The position numbers and the translations under genes are program-made. Under the pieces are notes generated by a model that saw nothing but the letters and a program-made list of their open reading frames with translations, ran no database searches and was not told the origin of the DNA. Positions 50,297 through 59,445 of a DNA stretch of 64,000 nucleotides are shown here, one piece after another (the stretch's first letter is position 1; each line of letters starts with the position of its first letter). The stretch is from an uncultured Spirochaetaceae bacterium (GTDB lineage Bacteria > Spirochaetota > Spirochaetia > Sphaerochaetales > Sphaerochaetaceae). The DNA lies in the NCBI GenBank assembly GCA_944392965.1, contig CALXYM010000008.1, forward strand, positions 1-64,000. The letters are read 5' to 3'.

Positions 50297-50485
50297 TTAC
50301 CTCTCACCACCCTTCTTTACAGGACGGCCCACCTGACCTTTTCTTGAAAGAAGCCAGGTATAGGTATTCTCATCGATCACATACCTACCACCGATCTTCT
50401 TCACCCCTCGTTTTTTAAGTTTTGCAGAAACGGAAGCAACGGATACTCCAAATTCCGCAGCGACATCTTTGACTGTGCGAACCAT
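50297..50485 (-). CDS. Small helix-turn-helix protein
   Basis: The 62-residue basic protein has RTVKDVAAEFGVSVASVSAKLKKRGVKKIGGRYVIDENTYTWL, an HTH_17/MerR-like or excisionase-like winged helix with a following beta hairpin. It has a strong Shine-Dalgarno (GGGAGG). A stand-alone DNA-binding protein of this size often regulates its neighbours or acts in recombination. No phage genes are nearby. Confidence 0.7.
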   Translation of the reverse strand: MVRTVKDVAAEFGVSVASVSAKLKKRGVKKIGGRYVIDENTYTWLLSRKGQVGRPVKKGGER

Positions 50486-50489
50486 AAAA

Positions 50490-50931
50490 ACCTCCCCTTT
50501 TGCAAATATTCCACACCTCAGGGAAGATTTTTATCTAAATATTTCCTTTTGTCAACTTCTCAAACAAACAATACTCCTTCTATTATAAGCAGTTATATAA
50601 AATTAAAAAAACGGATTAACAAAAAATTATTTAAATTGAACATATTTCAATATTTTCACATGTTGTCGCTAACAGTACTTAAATATAAGCACCAGCAAGA
50701 TAAAGCCCTTGAAAGAAACATCTCATGCAAAGAGCATGTTCCGCCATATCCGGCATATGAGGAAAAAGTCACTCCGTATACGTAAAAAAGAACAGTTATG
50801 TCAGAAATATATGATCGATTTAAATTATTTCTTTCATTCTTCCCGCGGGAACTACGTTAGAGATCGTGATGAAATGATTGAAAAAAATGCCGCATCCCTG
50901 AGAAAAAAGGCCTGCGACTTCCTCTCAAACA
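50490..50931. other. Gene-free AT-rich region
   Basis: No credible gene on either strand. Only scattered short dyads are present, for example CATGC-AAAGA-GCATG near 50733-50747. I see no promoter or RNA that can be defended. Confidence 0.4.
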
Positions 50932-50959
50932 CATGCCTTTCCAGAATGGGAAAGGCATG
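50932..50959 (-). terminator. Hairpin after gdhA
   Basis: CATGCCTTTCC and GGAAAGGCATG: an 11-bp perfect stem with a 6-base loop, 23 bases after the gdhA stop. The minus-strand tail TGTGTTTGAG is only moderately T-rich. Confidence 0.65.
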
Positions 50960-50982
50960 AAGCAATCTCTTCAGAGCAGAAG

Positions 50983-52320
50983 CTAATAACCAAGCTGACA
51001 CATGGCATCCGCCACCTTCTTGAAACCGGAGATATTTGCCCCCTTCTGATAATTGATGTATCCATCCTTCTCCTTGCCTTCCCTTATACAGGATTCATGG
51101 ATACCTGCCATGATGCCTTTGAGCTTCTCATCAACCTCTTCCCTCGTCCATTTAAGGTGCATGGCATTCTGGCTCATCTCAAGGCCTGAGACGGCGACAC
51201 CGCCGGCGTTGGCAGCCTTACCGGGAGCTGTCGGAATACGAGCTTCAATAAGAGCCTCATTCGCTTCCCTCGTAAGTCCCATATTGGAAGTCTCAATAAC
51301 ATATTTCACCCCGTTCGATATCAGAGTCCTCGCATCACTCTCATCAAGCTCATTCTGAATCGCACATGGGAACGCCATATCGACAGGAACCTCCCAAGGC
51401 TTCCTATTCGGGATGAAATCAACACCGAACTTCTTTGCGTATGGCTCGACGACATCGTTATTCGTGTTCCTCAGATAGAGCATGTATGCCCATTTCTCCG
51501 GAGTATTCACCCCATCCTCATCAAGGATATATCCATCTGGACCGGAAATCGTCACGACCTTGGCCCCGAGCGCACTCGCCTTCATCACAGCACCCCATGC
51601 GACATTGCCAAAGCCTGAGATAGCAATCCTCTTTCCTTCCATCCTGTCGTTATGTGCTTTAAGCATCTCAGAGGCGAAATACATAGAACCAAAACCGGTA
51701 GCCTCAGGACGGATCAATGATCCCCCGAAGTCGAGCCCCTTCCCAGTAAGGACTCCCGTGTTCTCTCCTCTTATCCTCTTATACTGTCCATAGAGATAGC
51801 CTATCTCCCTTGCTCCTACTCCAATATCACCTGCGGGAACATCCGTATCTGGGCCTATGTATTTTGCAAGTTCAGTCATGAAAGAACGACAGAAACGGAG
51901 AATCTCGTCATCACTCTTTCCTTTTGGAGAGAAATCTGATCCACCTTTGCCTCCACCCATGGGAAGACCTGTGAGGCTGTTCTTGAAGATCTGTTCAAAT
52001 CCCAGGAACTTCAGAGTTCCAAGCGTGACAGAGGAATGAAACCTGAGCCCTCCCTTATAAGGGCCAAGTGCATTATTAAACTGTACACGGTAACCTTTAT
52101 TGACCTCTATCTCATGCTCATCATTCTCCCACTCGACCTTGAATGAATAGATCCTGTCGGGTTCCGTTATCCGTTCTAGGATCTTGTTCTTAAGATACAG
52201 GGGATTCTCGTTTACGACATCTATTACAGAAGAAAGAACCTCTCTTACGGACTCGATGAACTCATCCTGCCCCGGGTTCTTCTGCTCGAGGGTGCTGATG
52301 AAAGAATTCAATTCGTACAT
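50983..52320 (-). CDS. gdhA: NADP-specific glutamate dehydrogenase
   Basis: The 445-residue hexameric enzyme (small-subunit GDH50 type) interconverts 2-oxoglutarate plus ammonium with glutamate. Motifs are YRVQFNNALGPYKGGLRFH, the catalytic Lys in LTGLPMGGGKGGSDFSPKGKS (about 125), PAGDIGVGAREIGYLYGQY, TGKGLDFGGSLIRPEATGFG and the Rossmann GFGNVAWGAVMKA. The promoter TTGACG (52375-52370), 17 bases, TAATCT (52352-52347) lies upstream. GAGGAG is about 14 bases before ATG, which is far. Monocistronic. Confidence 0.96.
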   Translation of the reverse strand: MYELNSFISTLEQKNPGQDEFIESVREVLSSVIDVVNENPLYLKNKILERITEPDRIYSFKVEWENDEHEIEVNKGYRVQFNNALGPYKGGLRFHSSVTLGTLKFLGFEQIFKNSLTGLPMGGGKGGSDFSPKGKSDDEILRFCRSFMTELAKYIGPDTDVPAGDIGVGAREIGYLYGQYKRIRGENTGVLTGKGLDFGGSLIRPEATGFGSMYFASEMLKAHNDRMEGKRIAISGFGNVAWGAVMKASALGAKVVTISGPDGYILDEDGVNTPEKWAYMLYLRNTNNDVVEPYAKKFGVDFIPNRKPWEVPVDMAFPCAIQNELDESDARTLISNGVKYVIETSNMGLTREANEALIEARIPTAPGKAANAGGVAVSGLEMSQNAMHLKWTREEVDEKLKGIMAGIHESCIREGKEKDGYINYQKGANISGFKKVADAMCQLGY

Positions 52321-52346
52321 TTTTAGTTTTTACTCTCCTCATTTTC

Positions 52347-52375
52347 AGATTATGACCGTTTCTTAAAGCCGTCAA
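52347..52375 (-). promoter_or_regulatory. gdhA promoter
   Basis: On the minus strand TTGACG, 17 bases, TAATCT; an overlapping CATAAT at 15-base spacing is the alternative -10. Confidence 0.5.
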
Positions 52376-52496
52376 GAAAATTATGATAGACATCAATTTT
52401 CAACTATTTTATTTCCTAAATCTTAAAAAATATTCACATATTATTTCAATTTATTTTATTTTCTTATTTTTATAAAAACACATCCCCCGCCTATGA

Positions 52497-52502
52497 TAGA
52501 AT
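52497..52502 (+). promoter_or_regulatory. TAGAAT box of leaderless receiver/ATP-grasp gene
   Basis: TAGAAT, six bases (CATAAT), then ATG 52509. Confidence 0.5.
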
Positions 52503-52508
52503 CATAAT

Positions 52509-55433
52509 ATGTATTTACTCGATCAGACATGGCTGCCATTCAGCAACTTGATGCTAAGACATATATATACGGTACTTTTAATCTGTTCAGATTATGACAG
52601 GTTCATGCTCGAGGAGGACGGCAGGGTTGAGGAAGAGCTTTACAAGGAATATACAGATCTTGGGCTCTCAAATCCTCCGAAGATAACCCACACAAACAGT
52701 GAGGAAGAAGCGATAAGGCTGATTGAACAGAGACATTTTGACCTTGTGATAACGATGTTAGATCTCGGTTCTGGACGTGTTGAAAAACTCGCAGAGAGAA
52801 TAAAGAGGATAAAGCCCTATATGCCCATAATCGCACTCTCCCCCTCCCCCGACCACAGAAAGGCAAGGATGCTAAAAGGTGAGAGCTGCCCTTATATAGA
52901 CTATCTATTCTACTGGCAGGGTAACGCATCTTTATTCCTTGCCATGGTAAAGCTCATAGAGGATAAGATGAACATCGACCATGACACAGCTGAGGCAGAT
53001 GTCCAGGTGATAGTCCTCGTGGAGGACTCTGTAAGGTTCATCTCCTCCTATCTGCCTCAAATGTACATGGCCCTTATCAGACAGAACAGGATAAGCATCC
53101 TCGAAGCTCTGAATGAATGGGGAAAGACTCTGAGGATGAGAGGAAGACCCAAAATCGTGCTTGCAAGGAATTTCAATGAGGCCTGGAATCTTTTCACAAC
53201 GTACAGAGACAACATACTCGGGGTGATTACAGACGTATCCTTCCCCTATTCAGGAGGTAAGGAGAAAGCGGGACTTGAACTTGCTAAGAGGATAAAAGAG
53301 ACAGACAAGGAGATCCCTGTCCTCATACAGTCCAGGGACATGGCGAATGAGGAGGAGAGCAGGAAACTCGGCTGCGACTTCCTTTATAAGCTCTCTCCCA
53401 CCCTGTTGATGGACCTTGAGCAGCATTTCGTCAAATACTACAATTTCGGGCCCTTCATCTTCATCAATCCGGCAACGGGAGAGGAGATTGCGAGGGCCGT
53501 GACGATGAAGAGCCTGCAGCATCTTATAAAAACGGTTCCGATAGATTCCTTCATATATCATTCTAAACGTAACGACTTCTCACGCTGGCTCAGGGCGCAG
53601 TCACTATATAACCTCGCCTCCCTTATAAAGCACATAAACATAAATGAGAGCAACAGTCCTGAGAAAGTGAGGGTTGAACTTTATGAGACTATAAAAGAAT
53701 ACCGCTCAAACAGGACAAGAGGTGTAATTGCTGAATTCAGTAAGGAACATTATGATGAGACGCTGCATTTCTCCAGGATTGGAAAAGGATCAATGGGAGG
53801 AAAAGGAAGAGGGCTAGCATTCCTCGCGTCCGAGATGCACGCACTGGGACTTAGGAAAAAATATGAGGATACCCTTTATCTATCAACGCCAAGAACCGTT
53901 GTGATAACGACAGAAATGTTCGACCTGTTCTTGACTGAAAACAGGATGAACGACCTCTCCTTCGTAGAAGATAGTGATGAAGAGATACTCGCCCTGTTCC
54001 TGTCGAAAGAGATTCCTTGCTACCTGAGAGAATGTCTGAAACAGATAATCCAGGTAATAAAAGTCCCGATCTCCGTCCGTTCCTCCTCCCTTCTGGAGGA
54101 CTCCCATTTCCAACCTTTCGCAGGAGTTTACCAGACCTCCATGATACCCAACAGAGGAAGTGATGAAGAACGACTGAAAGAGATAGAAAACGCCATAAAA
54201 ACCGTATGGGCGAGCACATATTTCAAAAATGCGAAGGAATACCTGAAAAATACGGAACACAGCCTTGAAGAGGAGAAGATGGCAGTCATCATTCAGCAGA
54301 TAACAGGAAGTGAGCATGGGAAATGGTGGTTTCCAAACATATCAGGAGTTGCAAGATCCTTAAACTTCTATCCATCTCCAGGGCAGAAGGGAGAAGATGG
54401 GATCGGTATGCTCTCCTTCGGTTTTGGCAAGACGGTCGTCGATGATGGAACTGCTTTCCGGTTCTGCCCTGCAAAACCCAAAAAGCCGTCGAACAACCTC
54501 ACAGGATTCGAGGTAAGCGATCAGAGTGAATTCTACGCTCTGGACCTGACAAGACGTTTCGACAGTACGAGGGACCAGGACAATCTTATAAAGCTTCCAC
54601 TACAGGAGGCCTTTGAATATCCAAAGGCGATGAAGAACATATTCTCATCTGTGGATGTCATGACAGGCCGTCTCTCAGAACGTCCTAGCAAAGACGGTAT
54701 GAACATGCTTACCTTCAATGGAATACTGAAATATGACGCAATTCCCCTAGCAAAAATCATAGACGAGGTACTGAAGATGGGAGAAAGGGGAATGGCATGT
54801 CCAGTTGAGATCGAGTTCGCGGTCAACACAGAAAGAGATAAACCTGATTTCTCAATCCTGCAGATAAGACCTATAAGCAGCACAGACTTCGATCTTGATA
54901 TCGAGATTGATGATAAGGAAACGGAAGCAAGTCTCATATATGCCCAGAAGGTAATGGGGAATGGCAAAGTCGAGGGCATAAGGGATATAATCACGATAAA
55001 ACCTGAGAATTTCAAGGCAAGAGAGATGCAGGCAATGGCAAAGGAGCTTGGTGCACTGAATGCAAGCATGGACAGGCAGTACCTTTTAATCGCTGCAGGT
55101 CGTCTCGGCTCCTCAGACAGATGGCTCGGCATTCCATGCACATGGTCGGACATCTCAAACGCGCACGTCATAATCGAAACGGGGATAAAGGAACTCTCAG
55201 TGGAACCAAGCCAGGGAACCCATTTCTTCCAGAACATGACGAGCCTTGGAGCAATATATCTCACGGTGAATCCCCTGCAGAACGATGGCCGTATAGATTT
55301 TGAAAGAATCAGAGAATTTGAACTCATAGAGGAAAGTGAGCACTTTATACATGTAAGAAGTGAAAAGGATCTTATAATCAAAGTTGACGGCAGGGAAAGC
55401 AAGGCCGTCATAATGGAGGATAACAATGATTAG
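52509..55433 (+). CDS. Receiver-domain protein with PEP-synthase-type ATP-grasp domain
   Basis: The 974-residue protein has two response-regulator-like domains in tandem: about 20-145 (TVLLICSDYDRFML, VITMLDLGSGR, PIIALSPS) and about 165-310 (VIVLVEDSVRFISSYL, ILGVITDVSFPY, IPVLIQSRD). A helical linker follows, and then a PPDK/PEP-synthase N-terminal ATP-grasp domain (about 420-800: GSMGGKGRGLAFLASEM, PISVRSSSLLEDSHFQPFAGVYQT, VIIQQITGS, CPVEIEFAVN, FSILQIRPI). The phosphohistidine swivel domain and the PEP-binding barrel are absent, so it cannot be a complete PEP synthase. Similar proteins occur in Bacteroidetes and spirochaetes without a known role. It overlaps the alcohol dehydrogenase gene by eight bases. 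Confidence 0.8.
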   Translation: MYLLDQTWLPFSNLMLRHIYTVLLICSDYDRFMLEEDGRVEEELYKEYTDLGLSNPPKITHTNSEEEAIRLIEQRHFDLVITMLDLGSGRVEKLAERIKRIKPYMPIIALSPSPDHRKARMLKGESCPYIDYLFYWQGNASLFLAMVKLIEDKMNIDHDTAEADVQVIVLVEDSVRFISSYLPQMYMALIRQNRISILEALNEWGKTLRMRGRPKIVLARNFNEAWNLFTTYRDNILGVITDVSFPYSGGKEKAGLELAKRIKETDKEIPVLIQSRDMANEEESRKLGCDFLYKLSPTLLMDLEQHFVKYYNFGPFIFINPATGEEIARAVTMKSLQHLIKTVPIDSFIYHSKRNDFSRWLRAQSLYNLASLIKHININESNSPEKVRVELYETIKEYRSNRTRGVIAEFSKEHYDETLHFSRIGKGSMGGKGRGLAFLASEMHALGLRKKYEDTLYLSTPRTVVITTEMFDLFLTENRMNDLSFVEDSDEEILALFLSKEIPCYLRECLKQIIQVIKVPISVRSSSLLEDSHFQPFAGVYQTSMIPNRGSDEERLKEIENAIKTVWASTYFKNAKEYLKNTEHSLEEEKMAVIIQQITGSEHGKWWFPNISGVARSLNFYPSPGQKGEDGIGMLSFGFGKTVVDDGTAFRFCPAKPKKPSNNLTGFEVSDQSEFYALDLTRRFDSTRDQDNLIKLPLQEAFEYPKAMKNIFSSVDVMTGRLSERPSKDGMNMLTFNGILKYDAIPLAKIIDEVLKMGERGMACPVEIEFAVNTERDKPDFSILQIRPISSTDFDLDIEIDDKETEASLIYAQKVMGNGKVEGIRDIITIKPENFKAREMQAMAKELGALNASMDRQYLLIAAGRLGSSDRWLGIPCTWSDISNAHVIIETGIKELSVEPSQGTHFFQNMTSLGAIYLTVNPLQNDGRIDFERIREFELIEESEHFIHVRSEKDLIIKVDGRESKAVIMEDNND

Positions 55434-56598
55434 CCGTTATTATTCACCTACCCGTGTTGTGTTCGGAAAAGGTGCAGAAGAGGAAGTAGGAAAAGAGCTT
55501 GTTCTAGAAGGGGCGAGGAAGGTATTGATTCATTACGGTGGTTCATCTGCAGAGAAATCCGGTCTGCTTGACAGGGTGAGAACCTCATTAAAAGAGAAGA
55601 ATATTCCGTTTGTAGAACTGGGAGGAGTCAAGCCAAATCCGAGACTTGGCCTAGTGAGAGAAGGAATAGAGCTCTCTAAAAAAGAGGAGGTCAACTACAT
55701 CCTCGCAGTCGGTGGAGGATCGGTGATTGACAGTGCAAAAGCCATTGGATATGGATTATATAATGGAGGGGAGGTATGGGATTTCTATGATGGAACGAGA
55801 AAGCCATACGGGAGTACTCCCATCGGTGTCATACTCACACTCTCGGCAACCGGAAGTGAGCTCAGCGACAGCTCGGTAATAACCAATGAGGAAGGCAATC
55901 TGAAAAGGGGCTGTAACAGCGATTTCTGCCGTCCCCGTTTCGCTCTTCTGAATCCCGAACTCACATACACCGTACCGAAATTCCAGACGGAGGTCGGAAC
56001 AATCGATATCATGATGCATACGATAGAGAGGTTCTTCCATTCTGGAGAGGGTCTGGATTTCACAGATAGGCTCGCATGCACACTTATAAAAGACGTGATG
56101 GAAAAGGGACTGAGAGTACTTGAAGAGCCAGAGGACTATGATGCAAGGGCAAGCCTCATGTGGGCATCCTCCCTTTCTCATAACGGTCTCATGGCACTGG
56201 GAAATGATCAGAGGGGAGACTGGGCATGCCATCAGCTTGAACATGAGCTTTCTGGTATGTTCGACATCGCGCATGGAGAGGGGCTTGCTATCATCTTCCC
56301 GGCATGGAGCACCTATGTCTATAAAGAAGATCCTGATCGTTTTGCAAAAATGGGACACCTTGTATTCGGAATTGAGGAAAAAGGGGAAGAGGGTGCAAGG
56401 AATACAATAGAAGCTTTCAAAGAGTGTTTCAGGAAGTTTGAAATGCCCCTAAGTCTGAAAGAAGCAGGAATAGAACTCAGTGATGAACAGCTTGAAGAAC
56501 TTCTGGATAAAGCCACATTCTATGGGAAAAGGACACTCGGTGCTTTCAAGACACTTGAAAGAGAGGACATGAAAGAGATATATCTTCTTGCAAAATGA
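55426..56598 (+). CDS. Iron-containing alcohol dehydrogenase, butanol-dehydrogenase type
   Basis: The 390-residue group III dehydrogenase of the YqhD/BdhA subgroup has the N-terminal SPTRVVFGKGAEEEVG, the nucleotide motif LAVGGGSVIDSAKAIGYG (about 94), a metal Asp in TIDIMMHTIERFF, and metal His in DWACHQLEHELSGMFDIAHGEGLAIIFPAW (about 265-290). It reduces short aldehydes with NADPH by family, a fermentation or detoxification step. Its ATG is inside the end of the receiver/ATP-grasp gene, so they are cotranscribed. Confidence 0.92.
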   Translation: MISRYYSPTRVVFGKGAEEEVGKELVLEGARKVLIHYGGSSAEKSGLLDRVRTSLKEKNIPFVELGGVKPNPRLGLVREGIELSKKEEVNYILAVGGGSVIDSAKAIGYGLYNGGEVWDFYDGTRKPYGSTPIGVILTLSATGSELSDSSVITNEEGNLKRGCNSDFCRPRFALLNPELTYTVPKFQTEVGTIDIMMHTIERFFHSGEGLDFTDRLACTLIKDVMEKGLRVLEEPEDYDARASLMWASSLSHNGLMALGNDQRGDWACHQLEHELSGMFDIAHGEGLAIIFPAWSTYVYKEDPDRFAKMGHLVFGIEEKGEEGARNTIEAFKECFRKFEMPLSLKEAGIELSDEQLEELLDKATFYGKRTLGAFKTLEREDMKEIYLLAK

Positions 56599-57527
56599 TA
56601 ATCATACTCTTCATCTTATCGCTTATCACAATCTATGTTATTCATAGACTACGGAAATATCCAACAGAGAGGGGGCTACGGCTCCCTACTCTTCTATCCA
56701 TACCGCCAATCTTCCTACAGCTTCCATTACTACGTCTGGCAAACAGAATACTAAGGAGTACCTGCAAAAAGAGAATAAACATGCAAATAGAAAGAAAAGC
56801 AGGAGGAAACATCCCTGCCGCGTTCTATAAAGCAGAAGGAAAGCGTCCCCTTCTGATCTACATCCACGGGGGAGGATTCTTTTTCACAGCCCCCGCCATG
56901 GCATATGATGAGGCAGAAAGATATTCAAATGAATTAAATTTCAATGTAGTTTTTCCAGACTATACAACAAGCGATGAAAAGCCATATCCTGCATCATTCA
57001 ATGATATAAGAGATACGTTAGCTTATTTTATAAGTAATAAGGAGAAATATGCCCTCACCGATGAAATTTATGTCGCAGGAGACAGTGCAGGAGGAGCACT
57101 TGCAATAGAACTTACGAAATACGCTGTGGAAAACAATATAAAAATAAAGAAACTCCTTCTTATCTATCCCGTTATTGATGATAAAATGAAAACATTATCA
57201 ATGAAGACTTTCAATGATTCTCCGCTATGGAATGCACGTCTGAATAAGAGAATGTGGGAGATATATTTGAGAGAAGGAAAAGGAGAATATGCCGTACCAG
57301 ATGAGGTAGATAATCTTTCTTTCTTTCCTGAGACATACATAGAAGTTGAGGAATATGATTCACTGAAAGATGAGGGTTTGGAATTTGCAGGAAAACTGCA
57401 ACATGCAGAAATCCCCGTCACACTGATATCCAGGAAAAGGACCTACCATGGATTCGACTATTTCAAGACATCTGAAAGTGTAAGAAAAGCAAAAGAGGAA
57501 AGACTCGCATTTCTAAGGGATAACTGA
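56595..57527 (+). CDS. Alpha/beta hydrolase with N-terminal membrane anchor
   Basis: The 310-residue HSL-type esterase has an N-terminal hydrophobic helix (MIIILFILSLITIYVIHRL), an oxyanion motif IYIHGGGFFFTAP (about 77), nucleophile VAGDSAGGALAIEL (Ser about 155), Asp in VEEYDSLKDEG and His in KRTYHGFDYF. It has the same active-site design as the esterase at 28125 but a different N terminus. The start overlaps the alcohol dehydrogenase stop (ATGATA), so it is the third gene of that operon. The membrane helix may be a signal anchor. Confidence 0.87.
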   Translation: MIIILFILSLITIYVIHRLRKYPTERGLRLPTLLSIPPIFLQLPLLRLANRILRSTCKKRINMQIERKAGGNIPAAFYKAEGKRPLLIYIHGGGFFFTAPAMAYDEAERYSNELNFNVVFPDYTTSDEKPYPASFNDIRDTLAYFISNKEKYALTDEIYVAGDSAGGALAIELTKYAVENNIKIKKLLLIYPVIDDKMKTLSMKTFNDSPLWNARLNKRMWEIYLREGKGEYAVPDEVDNLSFFPETYIEVEEYDSLKDEGLEFAGKLQHAEIPVTLISRKRTYHGFDYFKTSESVRKAKEERLAFLRDN

Positions 57528-57531
57528 AAAA

Positions 57532-57554
57532 TGCCGACCGGAAAACGATCGGCA
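57532..57554 (-). terminator. Terminator between convergent esterase and c-di-AMP receptor genes
   Basis: TGCCGACCG and CGATCGGCA pair with one mismatch around GAAAA. The minus strand continues with five T, so it ends the c-di-AMP receptor transcript. Confidence 0.75.
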
Positions 57555-57568
57555 ATATGACATCTTAG

Positions 57569-57892
57569 TCACGCCTTGATAAACTGTATTACATCCGTTA
57601 CAAAGAGTGTACAGCCTCCGACCACTGTCGGAACGGTAGGTAGGATTCCCTTGGGATTCCCTCCTTCCGCCATGTAAAGCCTGTCTTCACAGCGCCTTCC
57701 CGCTTCTCTCTTTATTATCTCAATAGCACTGTTTACAGCCTCATCCTCACATCCAATAAGAATGGTAAGATTGTTCTTTTTCAAGAAGCCTCCGGTAGTC
57801 GCAAGTTTCGTGCAATAAAAACCTTCCCTATTGAGGGATTTTATAGTACGATCCCCATCCCTGTCTTCAATGATGGCAGTAATCATCTTCAT
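57569..57892 (-). CDS. Cyclic-di-AMP receptor, DarA/PstA-like
   Basis: The 107-residue PII-like protein of the DarA (PstA, YaaQ) family: MKMITAIIEDRDGDRTIKSLNREGFYCTKLATTGGFLKKNNLTILIGCEDEAVNSAIEII, with the ligand-binding TTGGFL motif near residue 33 and a C-terminal GGCTLFVTDVIQFIK. The length matches the family. AAGGAGG fixes ATG 57892; the frame is open further upstream but overlaps the kinase gene. Cotranscribed with the nucleoside/kinase operon, which is a notable context. Confidence 0.85.
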   Translation of the reverse strand: MKMITAIIEDRDGDRTIKSLNREGFYCTKLATTGGFLKKNNLTILIGCEDEAVNSAIEIIKREAGRRCEDRLYMAEGGNPKGILPTVPTVVGGCTLFVTDVIQFIKA

Positions 57893-57969
57893 GGATTGCC
57901 TCCTTATACAAAGGATAACAGCATCTCTTCTCAAAAGAAAGGAAAAGAAGATGCAGACACATACCATCT

Positions 57970-59445
57970 TTACAGCCTTTCTAGATCTTTCAACCTAGGA
58001 TAAAGTTCCCTGTAAACTTCATATCTTCTATCATATACACTGTAATTATCAGGATTGGGGTAAGAGATAATCTTCTGAGAAAGGAAATCATCAATTGCCT
58101 CCGGCTTTATAAGGCCGTGGGCTTCTCCCGCGATGAAAGCGGCTCCCAAGGATGATCCGGGATTATGTTTTATATATGCGACTTCGCTTTTCAGGACATC
58201 AGCCATTATTTGTCGCCAGAGAGGAGATGTGGATCCTCCATTAGTTATGAAAACCTTTCTCATCTCGATTCCTATCTCTTTAAAGATATCCACATGATGA
58301 CGGAATGCGTAGGCAACGGCTTCCATCATGGCTCTGTATATATGAGCCTTCGTATGATTTAAAAGGAGACCATAGATCACGCCTTTCGCATCAGGATCGA
58401 AAACAGGAGTCTTCTCTCCGAGTACATATGGTAAGATCACGATTCCATCGCTTCCTGCAGCTATCTGCTCAGCATCCTTATCCAGATCAGAATAAGAACC
58501 TCCAAACTCTCTGACGAACCATTTCAAGAGGGAGCCACTGGCTGCCGTACATCCGTTAATGAGATAGGGAGCAAAGAAAGATGGAGAATAGTCGATGAAA
58601 AGCCTGTCATCAGTCACTAAGCGGGAAGACGAGAGGAGTATATCCCCAGCCCCACCAAGCTTAAGAACAAGAGAGCCATCCTCCTTCGCACCGGATGCAT
58701 AACTTGAGGCCACATGATCTGCAGTTCCTGCATATACGGCTATTCCCTCCCTTATACCTGTTGCCATTGCGACTTCTCTTGAAACCCTCCCCACAAGATC
58801 CCTGGATGAGGCGACTTCAGGAAGCCATGACTCATCCATATGAGAAAGCTCCAGAACAGCCTTGATGATATCCCCTTTCAATGTGAACAGACCACTCTCA
58901 AGCGCCCAGTTTTCCTCAATTCTCACATTTCCGGTAAGGATGTTTGCCGCATAGTCATATGAACCGCAGATATGCCTTACCTTTGAGAAGAGAGTCCTCT
59001 CATGCTTATAAAGATAAAGCATCCTCGGTGCTATATGCTGACTATTGACGTGACTTCCAGTTGCATTGAAATAGGAAGAATCCTTTTCAAGGGCGGATTT
59101 CAGATAAGCAATCTCAGAGGCAGTCCTCATATCATTTTGAAGAATCGCAGGACGCAGGGGCTTCCCATTTTCGTCAAGCAGAAGCAGCGCAGGGGTCATC
59201 CCCGTGACACTGATAGCCTCCAAAGTACTCAGATCAGCCTCTTTTGACAGGGATGAAAGCATAGAGATGAGATGCTCTTTCCATATGAATGGATCTTCTT
59301 CGGCCCACCCGGGATGAAGGGAGACGAGATCATGGGGAAAAGACATCTCCCTCTCGATCTTCGTATGTCCCTCATCCAGAATAGAAAGGAGTATCATCTT
59401 TATGGCAGTCGTGCCGATATCGATTCCTAATACAGATTTATTCAT
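57970..59445 (-). CDS. FGGY-family carbohydrate kinase
   Basis: The 491-residue kinase of the xylulokinase/gluconokinase fold has the N-terminal phosphate motif VLGIDIGTTAIKMILL, AISVTGMTPALLLLDENGKPLRPAILQNDMR (about 83), LKLGGAGDILLSSSR, and the second ATPase segment VFITNGGSTSPLWRQIMADVLKSEVAYIK followed by GSSLGAAFIAGEAHG. The catalytic Asp (about 109, ILQNDMR) has Asn-Asp where many xylulokinases have W-x-D. Its place in a nucleoside uptake operon suggests a ribose- or pentose-like substrate freed from nucleosides; this is inference. It overlaps the amidohydrolase gene by eight bases. Confidence 0.85.
   Translation of the reverse strand: MNKSVLGIDIGTTAIKMILLSILDEGHTKIEREMSFPHDLVSLHPGWAEEDPFIWKEHLISMLSSLSKEADLSTLEAISVTGMTPALLLLDENGKPLRPAILQNDMRTASEIAYLKSALEKDSSYFNATGSHVNSQHIAPRMLYLYKHERTLFSKVRHICGSYDYAANILTGNVRIEENWALESGLFTLKGDIIKAVLELSHMDESWLPEVASSRDLVGRVSREVAMATGIREGIAVYAGTADHVASSYASGAKEDGSLVLKLGGAGDILLSSSRLVTDDRLFIDYSPSFFAPYLINGCTAASGSLLKWFVREFGGSYSDLDKDAEQIAAGSDGIVILPYVLGEKTPVFDPDAKGVIYGLLLNHTKAHIYRAMMEAVAYAFRHHVDIFKEIGIEMRKVFITNGGSTSPLWRQIMADVLKSEVAYIKHNPGSSLGAAFIAGEAHGLIKPEAIDDFLSQKIISYPNPDNYSVYDRRYEVYRELYPRLKDLERL

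Noticed and set aside
50486-50960. Short open frames in the gap next to gdhA as genes
   Set aside because: No ribosome sites and unconvincing sequence; the end overlaps the gdhA terminator hairpin.
54533-55426. 297-codon minus-strand open frame opposite the ATP-grasp gene
   Set aside because: Shadow frame; the composition is Ser/Leu/Ile-rich as expected for antisense of a charged protein.
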